Shown piece by piece: positions 55,250 through 63,328 of a DNA stretch of 64,000 nt (within the stretch, counting starts at the first letter, position 1; each line of letters opens with the position of its first letter). Origin of the DNA: an uncultured Psychrobacter sp. (GTDB taxonomy: Bacteria > Pseudomonadota > Gammaproteobacteria > Pseudomonadales > Moraxellaceae); NCBI RefSeq assembly GCF_947488565.1, contig NZ_CANKZC010000001.1:1-64000 (forward strand), written 5' to 3'. The translations under genes were made by a program, and so were the position numbers. The notes below the pieces were generated by a model that saw nothing but the letters and a program-made list of their open reading frames with translations, was not told the origin of the DNA and made no database searches.

Positions 55250-57526
55250 ATGACACATATCGATAAGATTCAAGTGACCAAACGCGACGGACGTTTAGAA
55301 CCTATTGATTTAGATAAAATTCATAAGGTTATCGCATGGGCAGCTCATGATTTGGATAATGTGTCAGTCTCACAAGTTGAGCTTAAGTCGCACATTCAGT
55401 TTTATGAAGGTATCAAGACTCGTGACATTCATGAGACCATCATCAAGTCAGCGGCCGACCTTATCTCTGAAGACACCCCTGACTATCAATATTTGGCCGC
55501 ACGTTTGGCCATCTTTCATCTGCGTAAGATTGCTTATAACAAATTTACACCGCCGCACCTATTCGATCACGTTAAAACTCTTACAGATTCTGGCAAATAC
55601 GATGAGCATATCCTAGCCGATTATAGCCGTAGCGAGTTTGATGAGTTAGAAGAATACCTTGATCACTGGCGCGATATGAACCTTGCCTACGCAGCCGTTG
55701 AACAAATGGCAGGCAAATACCTCGTGCAAGATCGTGTCACCAAGACGGTTTATGAGAGTCCGCAGTTTTTATATATGCTGGTCGGTATGTGTCTGTTTGC
55801 CAACTACGACAAAGCTGAGCGTTTGAGTTATGTGAAGCGTTTCTATGATGCAACCTCACAGTTCAAGATCTCTCTACCGACGCCTATCATGTCGGGTGTG
55901 CGTACCCCATCGCGTCAGTTTAGCTCGTGCGTCTTGATCGAATGTGGTGATAGCCTAGATTCTATCAATGCCACCACCAGTGCCATCGTGCGTTATGTCT
56001 CACAGCGTGCTGGTATCGGCATCAATGCTGGTCGCATCCGTGCCCTTGGTAGTCCTATCCGTGGCGGTGAGGCGCAGCATACTGGCTGTATTCCTTTTTA
56101 TAAACTGTTTCAAACAGCAGTTAAATGCTGCTCACAAGGTGGCGTGCGCGGCGGTGCGGCGACATTATTCTATCCACTCTGGCATTTAGAAGTTGAGTCA
56201 TTACTGGTATTGAAAAACAACCGCGGCGTCGAAGACAACCGCGTTCGTCATATGGACTATGGCGTTCAGATTAATAAAACACTTTATACCCGTCTGATCA
56301 AAGGACAAGACATCTCGCTATTCTCTCCAGGTGATACTCCTGGCCTGTACGATGCTTTCTTTGAAGATCAAGACAAATTTGAAGCGCTATATACCAAATA
56401 CGAGCAGGATGAATCTATTCGTAAGCGTCAAGTGCCAGCGGCTGACTTATTTAGTCTTATGATGCAAGAGCGCGCCAGCACTGGACGTATTTATATTCAA
56501 AATATCGACCACTGCAACACCCATAGCCCATTTGATGCGAGCATTGCTCCGATTCGCCAATCAAACCTATGTATGGAAATCGCGCTACCGACCAAGCCAC
56601 TTGATAATATCAACGACGAAGACGGTGAAATCGCGCTTTGTACGCTATCAGCGGTCAACTTGGGTAAAGTCGAGAATGTGAGCGACATCGAAGAGCCAGC
56701 AGAACTCATCGTCCGCGCGCTCGATGCCTTGCTCGATTATCAAGACTATCCTGTCAAAGCCGCTGAAAACGGCAGTATGCGCCGCCGTACGCTGGGCGTT
56801 GGTGTCATCAACTATGCCTATTACTTAGCGAAGAATGGCGTACGCTATTCAGACGGTAGTGCGCTTGGTCTGACCCATCAAACTTTTGAAGCATTGCAGT
56901 ATTATCTCTTGAAAGCCTCAAACAAGTTGGCAAAAGAGCAAGGCGCGTGCCCGGCCTTTAACGAGACGACTTACTCACAAGGTATCTTACCAATTGACAC
57001 GTACAAAAAAGATTTGGATAACATCTGCCAAGAGCCGCTACATCTCGATTGGGAAACGCTACGCACTGAGATTACCACTCACGGTCTGCGCAACTCTACC
57101 CTAACAGCGCTCATGCCATCTGAAACCTCAAGTCAGATTGCCAACGCGACCAATGGTATCGAACCACCACGCGGTCTGGTCTCTATCAAAGCGTCAAAAG
57201 ACGGTATCTTAAAGCAAGTTGTCCCTGATATTGGTACGCTGAGACATCAGTACGAGCTACTGTGGCAAATGCCAAACAATGACGGCTACCTCAAGCTGGT
57301 CGCTATTATGCAAAAGTTCGTCGATCAAAGTATCTCAGCCAATACCAACTACGATCCCGTTCGTTATGAAGGTGGTCGCGTACCGATGAAGATATTGCTA
57401 AAAGACTTGCTAAACGCTTATAAAATGGGTGTGAAGACGTTGTATTACCATAATACTCGTGATGGTGCGAACGACGCTCAAGCGGATATGGAAGATGATT
57501 GTGCTGGTGGTGCATGTAAGATTTGA
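55250..57526 (+). CDS. nrdA: Class Ia ribonucleoside-diphosphate reductase, alpha subunit
   Basis: This enzyme reduces ribonucleoside diphosphates to deoxyribonucleotides, with NrdB supplying the tyrosyl radical. The 758-residue length fits class Ia. An N-terminal ATP-cone domain (KIQVTKRDGRLEPIDLDKIH) gives overall activity control by ATP/dATP. Active-site features include the CVLIECGDSLDSI and AINLC-like loops (SNLCMEIALPT), and the C-terminal redox pair in CAGGACKI. A strong AGAGGG ribosome site precedes the ATG. nrdB is not adjacent but lies 2.5 kb downstream past inserted genes. Confidence 0.97.
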   Translation: MTHIDKIQVTKRDGRLEPIDLDKIHKVIAWAAHDLDNVSVSQVELKSHIQFYEGIKTRDIHETIIKSAADLISEDTPDYQYLAARLAIFHLRKIAYNKFTPPHLFDHVKTLTDSGKYDEHILADYSRSEFDELEEYLDHWRDMNLAYAAVEQMAGKYLVQDRVTKTVYESPQFLYMLVGMCLFANYDKAERLSYVKRFYDATSQFKISLPTPIMSGVRTPSRQFSSCVLIECGDSLDSINATTSAIVRYVSQRAGIGINAGRIRALGSPIRGGEAQHTGCIPFYKLFQTAVKCCSQGGVRGGAATLFYPLWHLEVESLLVLKNNRGVEDNRVRHMDYGVQINKTLYTRLIKGQDISLFSPGDTPGLYDAFFEDQDKFEALYTKYEQDESIRKRQVPAADLFSLMMQERASTGRIYIQNIDHCNTHSPFDASIAPIRQSNLCMEIALPTKPLDNINDEDGEIALCTLSAVNLGKVENVSDIEEPAELIVRALDALLDYQDYPVKAAENGSMRRRTLGVGVINYAYYLAKNGVRYSDGSALGLTHQTFEALQYYLLKASNKLAKEQGACPAFNETTYSQGILPIDTYKKDLDNICQEPLHLDWETLRTEITTHGLRNSTLTALMPSETSSQIANATNGIEPPRGLVSIKASKDGILKQVVPDIGTLRHQYELLWQMPNNDGYLKLVAIMQKFVDQSISANTNYDPVRYEGGRVPMKILLKDLLNAYKMGVKTLYYHNTRDGANDAQADMEDDCAGGACKI

Positions 57527-57659
57527 GAACCGTTAAAAAATTGCATGTCAATTTTAGGTTCGCAAGAGAATTTCTTTGAATAGAATTTCTGATGGATGGC
57601 GGGTTTGACTCTTAAGTTGAATCCGTTATTTCCAACTATCTTTTATAGAAGAATTAAAA

Positions 57660-58787
57660 ATGATTTTTAAATATGGAAGTAGTGACTTTAAAATATTAAG
57701 AGACAATCTTAAAAAATACTTTGAAGAATATATAAAAGGCCATGATTCTTACGATAGAGAGGAAAAGATAATTGGCGTTATTATGGATATTCTATCAGAT
57801 ATTAATATTGAAAAATTAACACGTTTAGATGAAAAAGAATTAACATTTCATGGATGGGATAGCGTTGATAAAGCTCTTAGTGAAAACTTCTTATCGTATG
57901 ATAATAAAGCTTTATGGGAAGTTTATAATGAAGAGACTGATGGTCGTCCTGAAGAGACAGTATTAGAAGCAATATATATAGCTCTATACGCTGATATTTA
58001 TGAATCAAGTTTTATAATTACAGATATAGAATTATTAAAACAGTTAAGATTTTTCATAGATCGATTAAACTCTAAAAATGACTGCTTATCAAGAGATTTT
58101 TTTCAACGAATAACATACTTATGGTTCATAGTACCGAAAGAATTATTCAACAAACATTTGAATAAGCATCTTAATACTCTTCAAGATTTAAAAAATAGTC
58201 AAGATTTCATAAAGGAGAAACTTGTTGAAAGCGATAAATTAAAAACTGAGATCGCTATAATACAGGAATCACTAGACGAACAAAAATCTGAATATAACTT
58301 TGTTGGTTTATCAAAAGGATTCACAAACCTTAAACAACAAAAAGCTAGGGAGCTGGAAACGCAAAACTGGGCTTATTATTCATTGATGGTAACTATAATA
58401 ATAGCATTAACTGCAAAATTTTTCTGGTCTATTAGTTATTTAAGAAGTGATAATTTTGATAACCTCGCATTTATTGTAACTACTGTTTCCACCGTCTTAA
58501 TTATTCTAATAATACTTTATTTCTTTAGAATATCTCTAATGAATATAAAATCTATTAAATCGCAAATTCTTCAAATAGACTTACGCTTAACCTTATGTCA
58601 GTTTATTCATAGTTACGACACAGGTACTGAAAGTCTTAGAAAAGAACATATGAAAGGAAGTCTTGACAAATTTGAGAGTATAATTTTTGCTCCTATTGTT
58701 GCTACGGAAGAAAATATACCGACAACTTTTGATGGACTAGAACAGTTAACAGCTATGATTGGTCTTTTTAATAGGAAGTCAGATTAG
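57660..58787 (+). CDS. Unknown coiled-coil membrane protein, AT-rich
   Basis: I do not recognise this 375-residue protein. It is Lys/Ile/Asn/Leu-rich, and its codons favour AT-rich forms (TTA, ATA, AGA) unlike its neighbours, which suggests recent transfer. The N-terminal half (1-160) looks soluble and helical. A coiled coil covers roughly 165-230, followed by two membrane helices (about 240-260 and 268-290). The C-terminal part has QIDLRLTLCQFIHSYD and ENIPTTFDGLEQLTAMI. This layout (sensor-like N-terminus, coiled coil, two helices, small tail) resembles membrane proteins seen in defence-associated loci, but the analogy is weak. Confidence 0.8.
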   Translation: MIFKYGSSDFKILRDNLKKYFEEYIKGHDSYDREEKIIGVIMDILSDINIEKLTRLDEKELTFHGWDSVDKALSENFLSYDNKALWEVYNEETDGRPEETVLEAIYIALYADIYESSFIITDIELLKQLRFFIDRLNSKNDCLSRDFFQRITYLWFIVPKELFNKHLNKHLNTLQDLKNSQDFIKEKLVESDKLKTEIAIIQESLDEQKSEYNFVGLSKGFTNLKQQKARELETQNWAYYSLMVTIIIALTAKFFWSISYLRSDNFDNLAFIVTTVSTVLIILIILYFFRISLMNIKSIKSQILQIDLRLTLCQFIHSYDTGTESLRKEHMKGSLDKFESIIFAPIVATEENIPTTFDGLEQLTAMIGLFNRKSD

Positions 58788-58914
58788 TTGTAGGGTACGC
58801 CTAGCGCACCGATAGTATCAAAATATTTAAATTTAATACAATAGCAAATAAGACCTAATTTTCATGCTAAAATTAGCCCTATATTTAGAGCTTGATTTTA
58901 ACGGAGAATACGTC

Positions 58915-59166
58915 ATGCAACCAATATTTGCGACACAAACAGCCAGTATCTCAGAGCTAAAAAATAACCCTTCGGCACTGATTAAACAGTCAGACGGTGA
59001 GTCTATTGCTATTTTAAACCACAACAAACCCGTGGCGTACTTAGTTTCATCAGACGTTTTTGAGCGCATGATGGAAGCAATGGACGATATGGCATTGAGC
59101 CAAACTGTGAATGCACGAATTAATGATGGGCAAATACCTATAAAGGTAACATTGGATGACTTATGA
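58915..59166 (+). CDS. Phd/YefM-family antitoxin
   Basis: This 83-residue antitoxin of the Phd/YefM (StbD-like) group opens with MQPIFATQTASISELKNNPSAL, the DNA-binding head, followed by VAYLVSSDVFERMMEAMDD. The last 30 residues form the toxin-binding tail. The ATG at 58915 has an ACGGAG site; the open frame begins further up without one. Its end overlaps the toxin start by 11 bases, the usual coupling in this family. It probably represses its own operon. Confidence 0.88.
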   Translation: MQPIFATQTASISELKNNPSALIKQSDGESIAILNHNKPVAYLVSSDVFERMMEAMDDMALSQTVNARINDGQIPIKVTLDDL

Positions 59167-59443
59167 TCTTGAGTTTCACCCCTTAGCGTTAAAAGAGTGG
59201 AAAAAGATAGCGCCAAGTATTCAGCAACAGTTTAAAAAAAAATTACAGCAGCGATTATCAAACCCTCATGTGCCTGCATCAAAACTCTCTGGACACACAG
59301 ATACTTATAAAATTAAATTACGCACCATAGGTTACCGTCTAGTATATACAGTCAAAGATGATGTGGTGGTGGTTTATGTATTGGCAGTCGGCAAAAGAGA
59401 AAACAATAAGGTATATGACAGCCTAGCAACGCGTCAGCCATAA
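59156..59443 (+). CDS. RelE/StbE-family mRNA interferase toxin
   Basis: This 95-residue RelE-like toxin cleaves mRNA at the ribosomal A site when not bound by antitoxin. Family features are the start YDLEFHPLALKEWKKI, ASKLSGHTDTYKIKLRTIGYRLVYTV, and the closing VVVYVLAVGKRENNKVY with the conserved Arg/Lys pattern expected for catalysis. It overlaps the antitoxin by 11 bases (ATGACTTATGA). A small gene follows after 38 bases with a strong ribosome site. Confidence 0.9.
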   Translation: MTYDLEFHPLALKEWKKIAPSIQQQFKKKLQQRLSNPHVPASKLSGHTDTYKIKLRTIGYRLVYTVKDDVVVVYVLAVGKRENNKVYDSLATRQP

Positions 59444-59481
59444 TTAAAACATACAGACAGAACTAGAACGACGGAGGTCAT

Positions 59482-59850
59482 GTGCACTATACCGCAATCA
59501 TCAAAGACGGTGGTTTGTTTATCCCAAACGTATTTTCCGACCTAAACGATGGTAGCTCGCATATCGTACAAGTCGAGGTTGATATTGCAGCGGTGCGTCA
59601 GCAGTTAAGTGCAGATGAAGCGCCAAAGACAGCCGTCGCCAAAAAAAGCGTGGCAAAAGCAGCCAAAAAACCAACATCAAGACCCGCTAAAAAAGATACA
59701 AAAACAGCGGAAGATACGGATGTCAGTACCCTACGCAAAAGCGCACTTGATGAATTGGAAGCGCTCGATGATAGTGAGCTTAGTGAGATTTTTAAAGCTT
59801 ATATGAATGATGGACAAGAGTCATCACAGATATCACTAGAGAATTTATGA
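59482..59850 (+). CDS. Unknown protein with antitoxin-like tail, 122 aa
   Basis: I do not recognise the protein as a whole. The GTG start at 59482 has a GGAGG site. The N-terminus (1-42; MHYTAIIKDGGLFIPNVF) looks beta-rich. Residues 45-85 are Lys/Ala/Pro-rich and probably disordered. The last 30 residues align without gaps to the tail of the antitoxin two genes upstream, with 13 identities including NDGQ and the final SLENL versus TLDDL. It may be a second antitoxin or regulator of the adjacent RelE, or a protein linked to nrdB, which follows. Nothing more can be shown. Confidence 0.75.
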   Translation: MHYTAIIKDGGLFIPNVFSDLNDGSSHIVQVEVDIAAVRQQLSADEAPKTAVAKKSVAKAAKKPTSRPAKKDTKTAEDTDVSTLRKSALDELEALDDSELSEIFKAYMNDGQESSQISLENL

Positions 59851-59881
59851 TGTATAGTTAGTGCAATATAACAAAGATACA

Positions 59882-59957
59882 GCGAGACTGGGATAAATTT
59901 TTTGCAGCCTCTGTCGGCGCAGGCACAGCAAGCCAGAAAAATTTATACCAGTTTCGC
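59882..59957. repeat. 76-bp inverted-repeat element upstream of nrdB
   Basis: Two 21-bp arms (59882-59902 and 59937-59957) match at 19 of 21 positions as inverted repeats; the arm core is ACTGGNATAAATTTTT. The 34-bp centre is GC-richer. The size and symmetry suggest a REP-like or MITE-like element or a large RNA hairpin. I noticed no second copy in the window. Confidence 0.75.
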
Positions 59958-60085
59958 GTCATTAAATAACGTAACCATTTTGTTTAGTATCGACTGTATT
60001 TTTGCTCATACTTTTAAATCTATATTTTTAAAAATAGACTTTCAAACTTTTGATTAACAACCGTAAAACTTATAAAGGCAGTCCC

Positions 60086-61219
60086 ATGACTTACTCGATT
60101 TTTTCTCAAACGCCAAACAATGCCCTTAAAGAGCCGATGTTTTTTGGTCAGCCGGTCAATATTGCCCGCTACGACCAACAAAAACACCCTATCTTTGAGC
60201 AATTGATCGAAAAGCAACTGTCGTTTTTTTGGCGCCCAGAAGAAGTCGATGTCTCACGCGATCGCATCGACTTTGGTAACTTGTCCTCGCATGAGCAGCA
60301 TATTTTTATTAGCAATCTCAAGTATCAGACCCTACTCGACTCTATTCAGGGCCGTAGCCCAAACGTGGTGCTATTACCGCTGGTATCGATTCCTGAGCTT
60401 GAGACGTGGATTGAGACATGGTCGTTTAGCGAGACCATTCACTCGCGCAGCTATACTCATATCATTCGTAATATCGTCAATGACCCGGGTATTGTGTTCG
60501 ATGATATCATGCAAAATGAGCACATTTTAGAGCGTGCGTCCGACATTGCCAAATACTATGATGATTTGTATCGTAACTCGCAGTTATACAGTCTATACGG
60601 GCCAGGTACGCATAATATCAATGGCGCGCAAATCACGGTCGATTTAAAATCGCTCAAAAAACAGATGTACCTGTGCATCATGGCGGTCAATGTCTTAGAA
60701 GCCATTCGCTTTTATGTGTCGTTTGCCTGCTCGTTTGCTTTTGCTGAGCGCAAATTGATGGAAGGCAATGCCAAAATTATTAAGCTTATCGCTCGTGATG
60801 AGGCGCTACATTTAACTGGCACGCAGCATATACTTAACTTAATGCGCAACGGTAAAGACGATCCTGAGATGGTCGAGATTGCAAGCGAGTGCTATGAAGA
60901 AAGTGTAGAGATATTCCGCAAGGCGGCCGAGCAAGAAAAAGAATGGGCCAGCTATCTGTTTAAAGATGGCTCGATGATCGGTCTAAATAAAGACATTCTT
61001 TGCCAATATATTGAATACATTACGAACTTGCGTATGGAAGCGGTTGGCTTACCATCAGCGTTCCCCAACTCAAAATCAAACCCGATTCCATGGATCAACA
61101 CATGGTTGTCGTCTGATAACGTACAAGTTGCCCCGCAAGAGACGGAGATCAGCTCATACTTGGTCGGGCAGATTGATTCGGATCTATCAGAAAGCGACTT
61201 TGATGATTTTGAGCTTTAA
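60086..61219 (+). CDS. nrdB: Class Ia ribonucleoside-diphosphate reductase, beta subunit
   Basis: This subunit holds the di-iron-tyrosyl radical cofactor. It is 377 residues, as in E. coli (376). Di-iron ligands appear in [26 protein letters not shown] (Glu and His) and [15 protein letters not shown]. The C-terminal peptide that docks to NrdA is acidic ([10 protein letters not shown]). The ATG at 60086 has AAAGG upstream; the frame extends 12 codons further without one. It is followed after 78 bp by the ferredoxin gene. Confidence 0.97.
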   Translation: MTYSIFSQTPNNALKEPMFFGQPVNIARYDQQKHPIFEQLIEKQLSFFWRPEEVDVSRDRIDFGNLSSHEQHIFISNLKYQTLLDSIQGRSPNVVLLPLVSIPELETWIETWSFSETIHSRSYTHIIRNIVNDPGIVFDDIMQNEHILERASDIAKYYDDLYRNSQLYSLYGPGTHNINGAQITVDLKSLKKQMYLCIMAVNVLEAIRFYVSFACSFAFAERKLMEGNAKIIKLIARDEALHLTGTQHILNLMRNGKDDPEMVEIASECYEESVEIFRKAAEQEKEWASYLFKDGSMIGLNKDILCQYIEYITNLRMEAVGLPSAFPNSKSNPIPWINTWLSSDNVQVAPQETEISSYLVGQIDSDLSESDFDDFEL

Positions 61220-61297
61220 GAGAGTTTTGAGTCTTAAAACTAGAATATGCTTTGCGTAGATGGATACAACGATAATAGAGCACTACTGGGATAGATT

Positions 61298-61564
61298 ATG
61301 ACTTGGGTAATGACCAGTAAAAAACAGTTTTATTTGCATGATGATGAAAGCCTGCTCGATGGGCTGCTGCGTACAGGGCACGAGGTCAATTATCAGTGCC
61401 GTGAAGGTTATTGTGGTAGCTGCCGAGTCAAGCGCATAGCCAGCTCACATGTGGTTGACTATCCGTTTGCACCGCTTGCTATGATCGAAGAAGATGAAAT
61501 CCTGCCTTGCTGTTGCCGTGTGCAAGGGGTGATTTATATCAATCATGAGCCTATCGTGAAATGA
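61298..61564 (+). CDS. yfaE: 2Fe-2S ferredoxin, YfaE-like
   Basis: This 88-residue plant-type ferredoxin has cluster cysteines at 34, 39 and 42 (CREGYCGSC) and a fourth in the later LPCCCRV segment. YfaE-type ferredoxins maintain and repair the di-iron cofactor of NrdB, and the position right after nrdB matches that role. The extra adjacent cysteines in CCC are notable. Confidence 0.9.
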   Translation: MTWVMTSKKQFYLHDDESLLDGLLRTGHEVNYQCREGYCGSCRVKRIASSHVVDYPFAPLAMIEEDEILPCCCRVQGVIYINHEPIVK

Positions 61565-61595
61565 CCACGCATTTATGAAAATAAAAATACCCAAT

Positions 61596-61634
61596 AAAAA
61601 GCGCGCTACCTTAGATAAAATAGCGCGCTTTTAT
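61596..61634. terminator. Bidirectional terminator after yfaE
   Basis: GCGCGCTA pairs with TAGCGCGC across a 12-nt loop, flanked by A5 on the left and T4 on the right. It lies between the convergent yfaE and protease genes. Confidence 0.88.
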
Positions 61635-61657
61635 ATTAATAGCTATGTCTGTCTTGC

Positions 61658-63016
61658 TTATTGCGGCGCGGTATCTTGTTCAAACAGTTTTAGCAGCTCT
61701 TCACGCATACGGTTGCGCTCTTCTTCTGACATCATCGGCGCATCTGGATCATCATAGTAATGCTCTTCACCTTGAGCCCCTGTACCGCCTTGACCGTTTA
61801 ATCTGTCGTCATGCAAGATTCTGGGTGTCTGAACTTCTACGACTTCTTGCACAGGGCGCTCTTCGAGCATAATCTTAACTTGTTTGTTTTGACCGTTGCG
61901 CAGTACTTGAGCGTTTAGCTCAGTCGTTGGTGCCTTACGCGCCACATACTGAATCAAAGTATTGGCATCTGTCATCTCGATACCATCAATGGTTAAAATA
62001 ACATCACCGACTCTTAGGCCACTTTTGGCAGCGGGACCTTGAGCGACAACATTTAAGACTTCTACTCCTGTCGATGTTTCAAGGCGCGTTGGATCACGCA
62101 ATTGTGATTGAATTTCGATACCTAACCAGCCGCGACTGACTTTACCGTCTTTAATAAGCGCATTCATGACTTGCTCAACGATGGCAGTTGGAATAGCAAA
62201 GCCAATCCCCATCGAACCGCCAGAGCGCGAAAAAATCACTGTATTAATACCGACCAGCTCACCGCGAGCATCGACAAGTGCCCCGCCCGAGTTACCAGGA
62301 TTGATAGCAGCATCAGTCTGAATAAAGTCTTCAAACTTATTGACCCCAAGACCCGTACGACCAGTTGCCGAAATAATTCCTTGGGTGACCGTTTGACCGA
62401 CACCAAACGGATTACCAATGGCTAATGCCAAGTCACCAACGCGGCTAGGCTCTTCACGAAAGCCAAGCGGCGTCAGCCCTGTCATATCGACCTTGATCAC
62501 AGCCAAATCACTATCGGGATCCGTGCCGATGACCTTGGCTCGATTTTTACGCCCGTCGTTGAAAGCCACCGTAATCTCATCTGCTTTTTCGATCACATGA
62601 GCATTGGTAACGATATAACCATCCTCCGACACGATGACACCAGAGCCAAGGTTGGTTGGCCCTTGCCCTTGCCCTTGACCTTGTGGCCCACCATGGAACT
62701 CAAAAAAGCGACGTAACACAGGATCATCCATGTAAGGATGTTCGGCCATGGTCTGAGTGGTATAGATATTGACCACCGACTGCGAGGCACGAGCGACCGC
62801 ATTATGATACGAGTCAATAGGTTCAGGTTTATCAGATGCAGGTGCTATAGCTTCTTGCTCAGCCGCGGTCGTTCTTGGTGGCTCCCACGCTGTCTTCGAT
62901 GGTGTCTTCATACTCATAAACAACCAGACAAACGCTGCAATTATTACCAGCAATAAAACCCAAGGTAACCACTTCCACAGCGTTGCCTTGTTGTTGGTGT
63001 TTGGAGATGACGACAT
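61658..63016 (-). CDS. DegS/HtrA-type serine protease with one PDZ domain
   Basis: This 452-residue envelope protease has an N-terminal membrane anchor (about residues 15-34) and a trypsin-like domain with catalytic His in TNAHVIE, Asp in DSDLAVIKVD and Ser in NPGNSGGALVD. A single PDZ domain follows (about 300-390; GLRVGDVILTIDGIEM). One PDZ and the anchor point to the DegS/AlgW type, which starts the sigma-E stress cascade by cutting RseA. A Gly-Gln repeat (GPQGQGQGQGPT, about residue 110) precedes the protease core. The acidic C-terminal tail (about 400-452) is longer than in E. coli DegS (355). Confidence 0.9.
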   Translation of the reverse strand: MSSSPNTNNKATLWKWLPWVLLLVIIAAFVWLFMSMKTPSKTAWEPPRTTAAEQEAIAPASDKPEPIDSYHNAVARASQSVVNIYTTQTMAEHPYMDDPVLRRFFEFHGGPQGQGQGQGPTNLGSGVIVSEDGYIVTNAHVIEKADEITVAFNDGRKNRAKVIGTDPDSDLAVIKVDMTGLTPLGFREEPSRVGDLALAIGNPFGVGQTVTQGIISATGRTGLGVNKFEDFIQTDAAINPGNSGGALVDARGELVGINTVIFSRSGGSMGIGFAIPTAIVEQVMNALIKDGKVSRGWLGIEIQSQLRDPTRLETSTGVEVLNVVAQGPAAKSGLRVGDVILTIDGIEMTDANTLIQYVARKAPTTELNAQVLRNGQNKQVKIMLEERPVQEVVEVQTPRILHDDRLNGQGGTGAQGEEHYYDDPDAPMMSEEERNRMREELLKLFEQDTAPQ

Positions 63017-63328
63017 ATATAAACCTCTATAAATTTAATCAAACAGACGTTATTGAATACAATGGGATGACGACTATTTTTTGCTTGCTATTAAGTACCA
63101 CACAACCCGTCAAAACCTATTCATCGAGTAGGCTCACGTATGTAAATTATAACTGTCCATACATCAAAATAGTAACGTATCGTGTACCATTTCAGTTATG
63201 GGGTTTATCTACTCATTTGCAACATCATGCTAAAATGATTACTACAAATTTATGAACGATGATTGTTAAATTGGCTCAAACAAAATCAGCTAAAACAATA
63301 ATCTCAACTTAAATCATAAGGACACCCA
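63017..63328. other. Divergent intergenic, nothing recognised
   Basis: This 312-bp region lies between the protease gene and the Nif3-family gene. Both promoters must lie here, but I find no clear boxes or genes. Confidence 0.5.
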
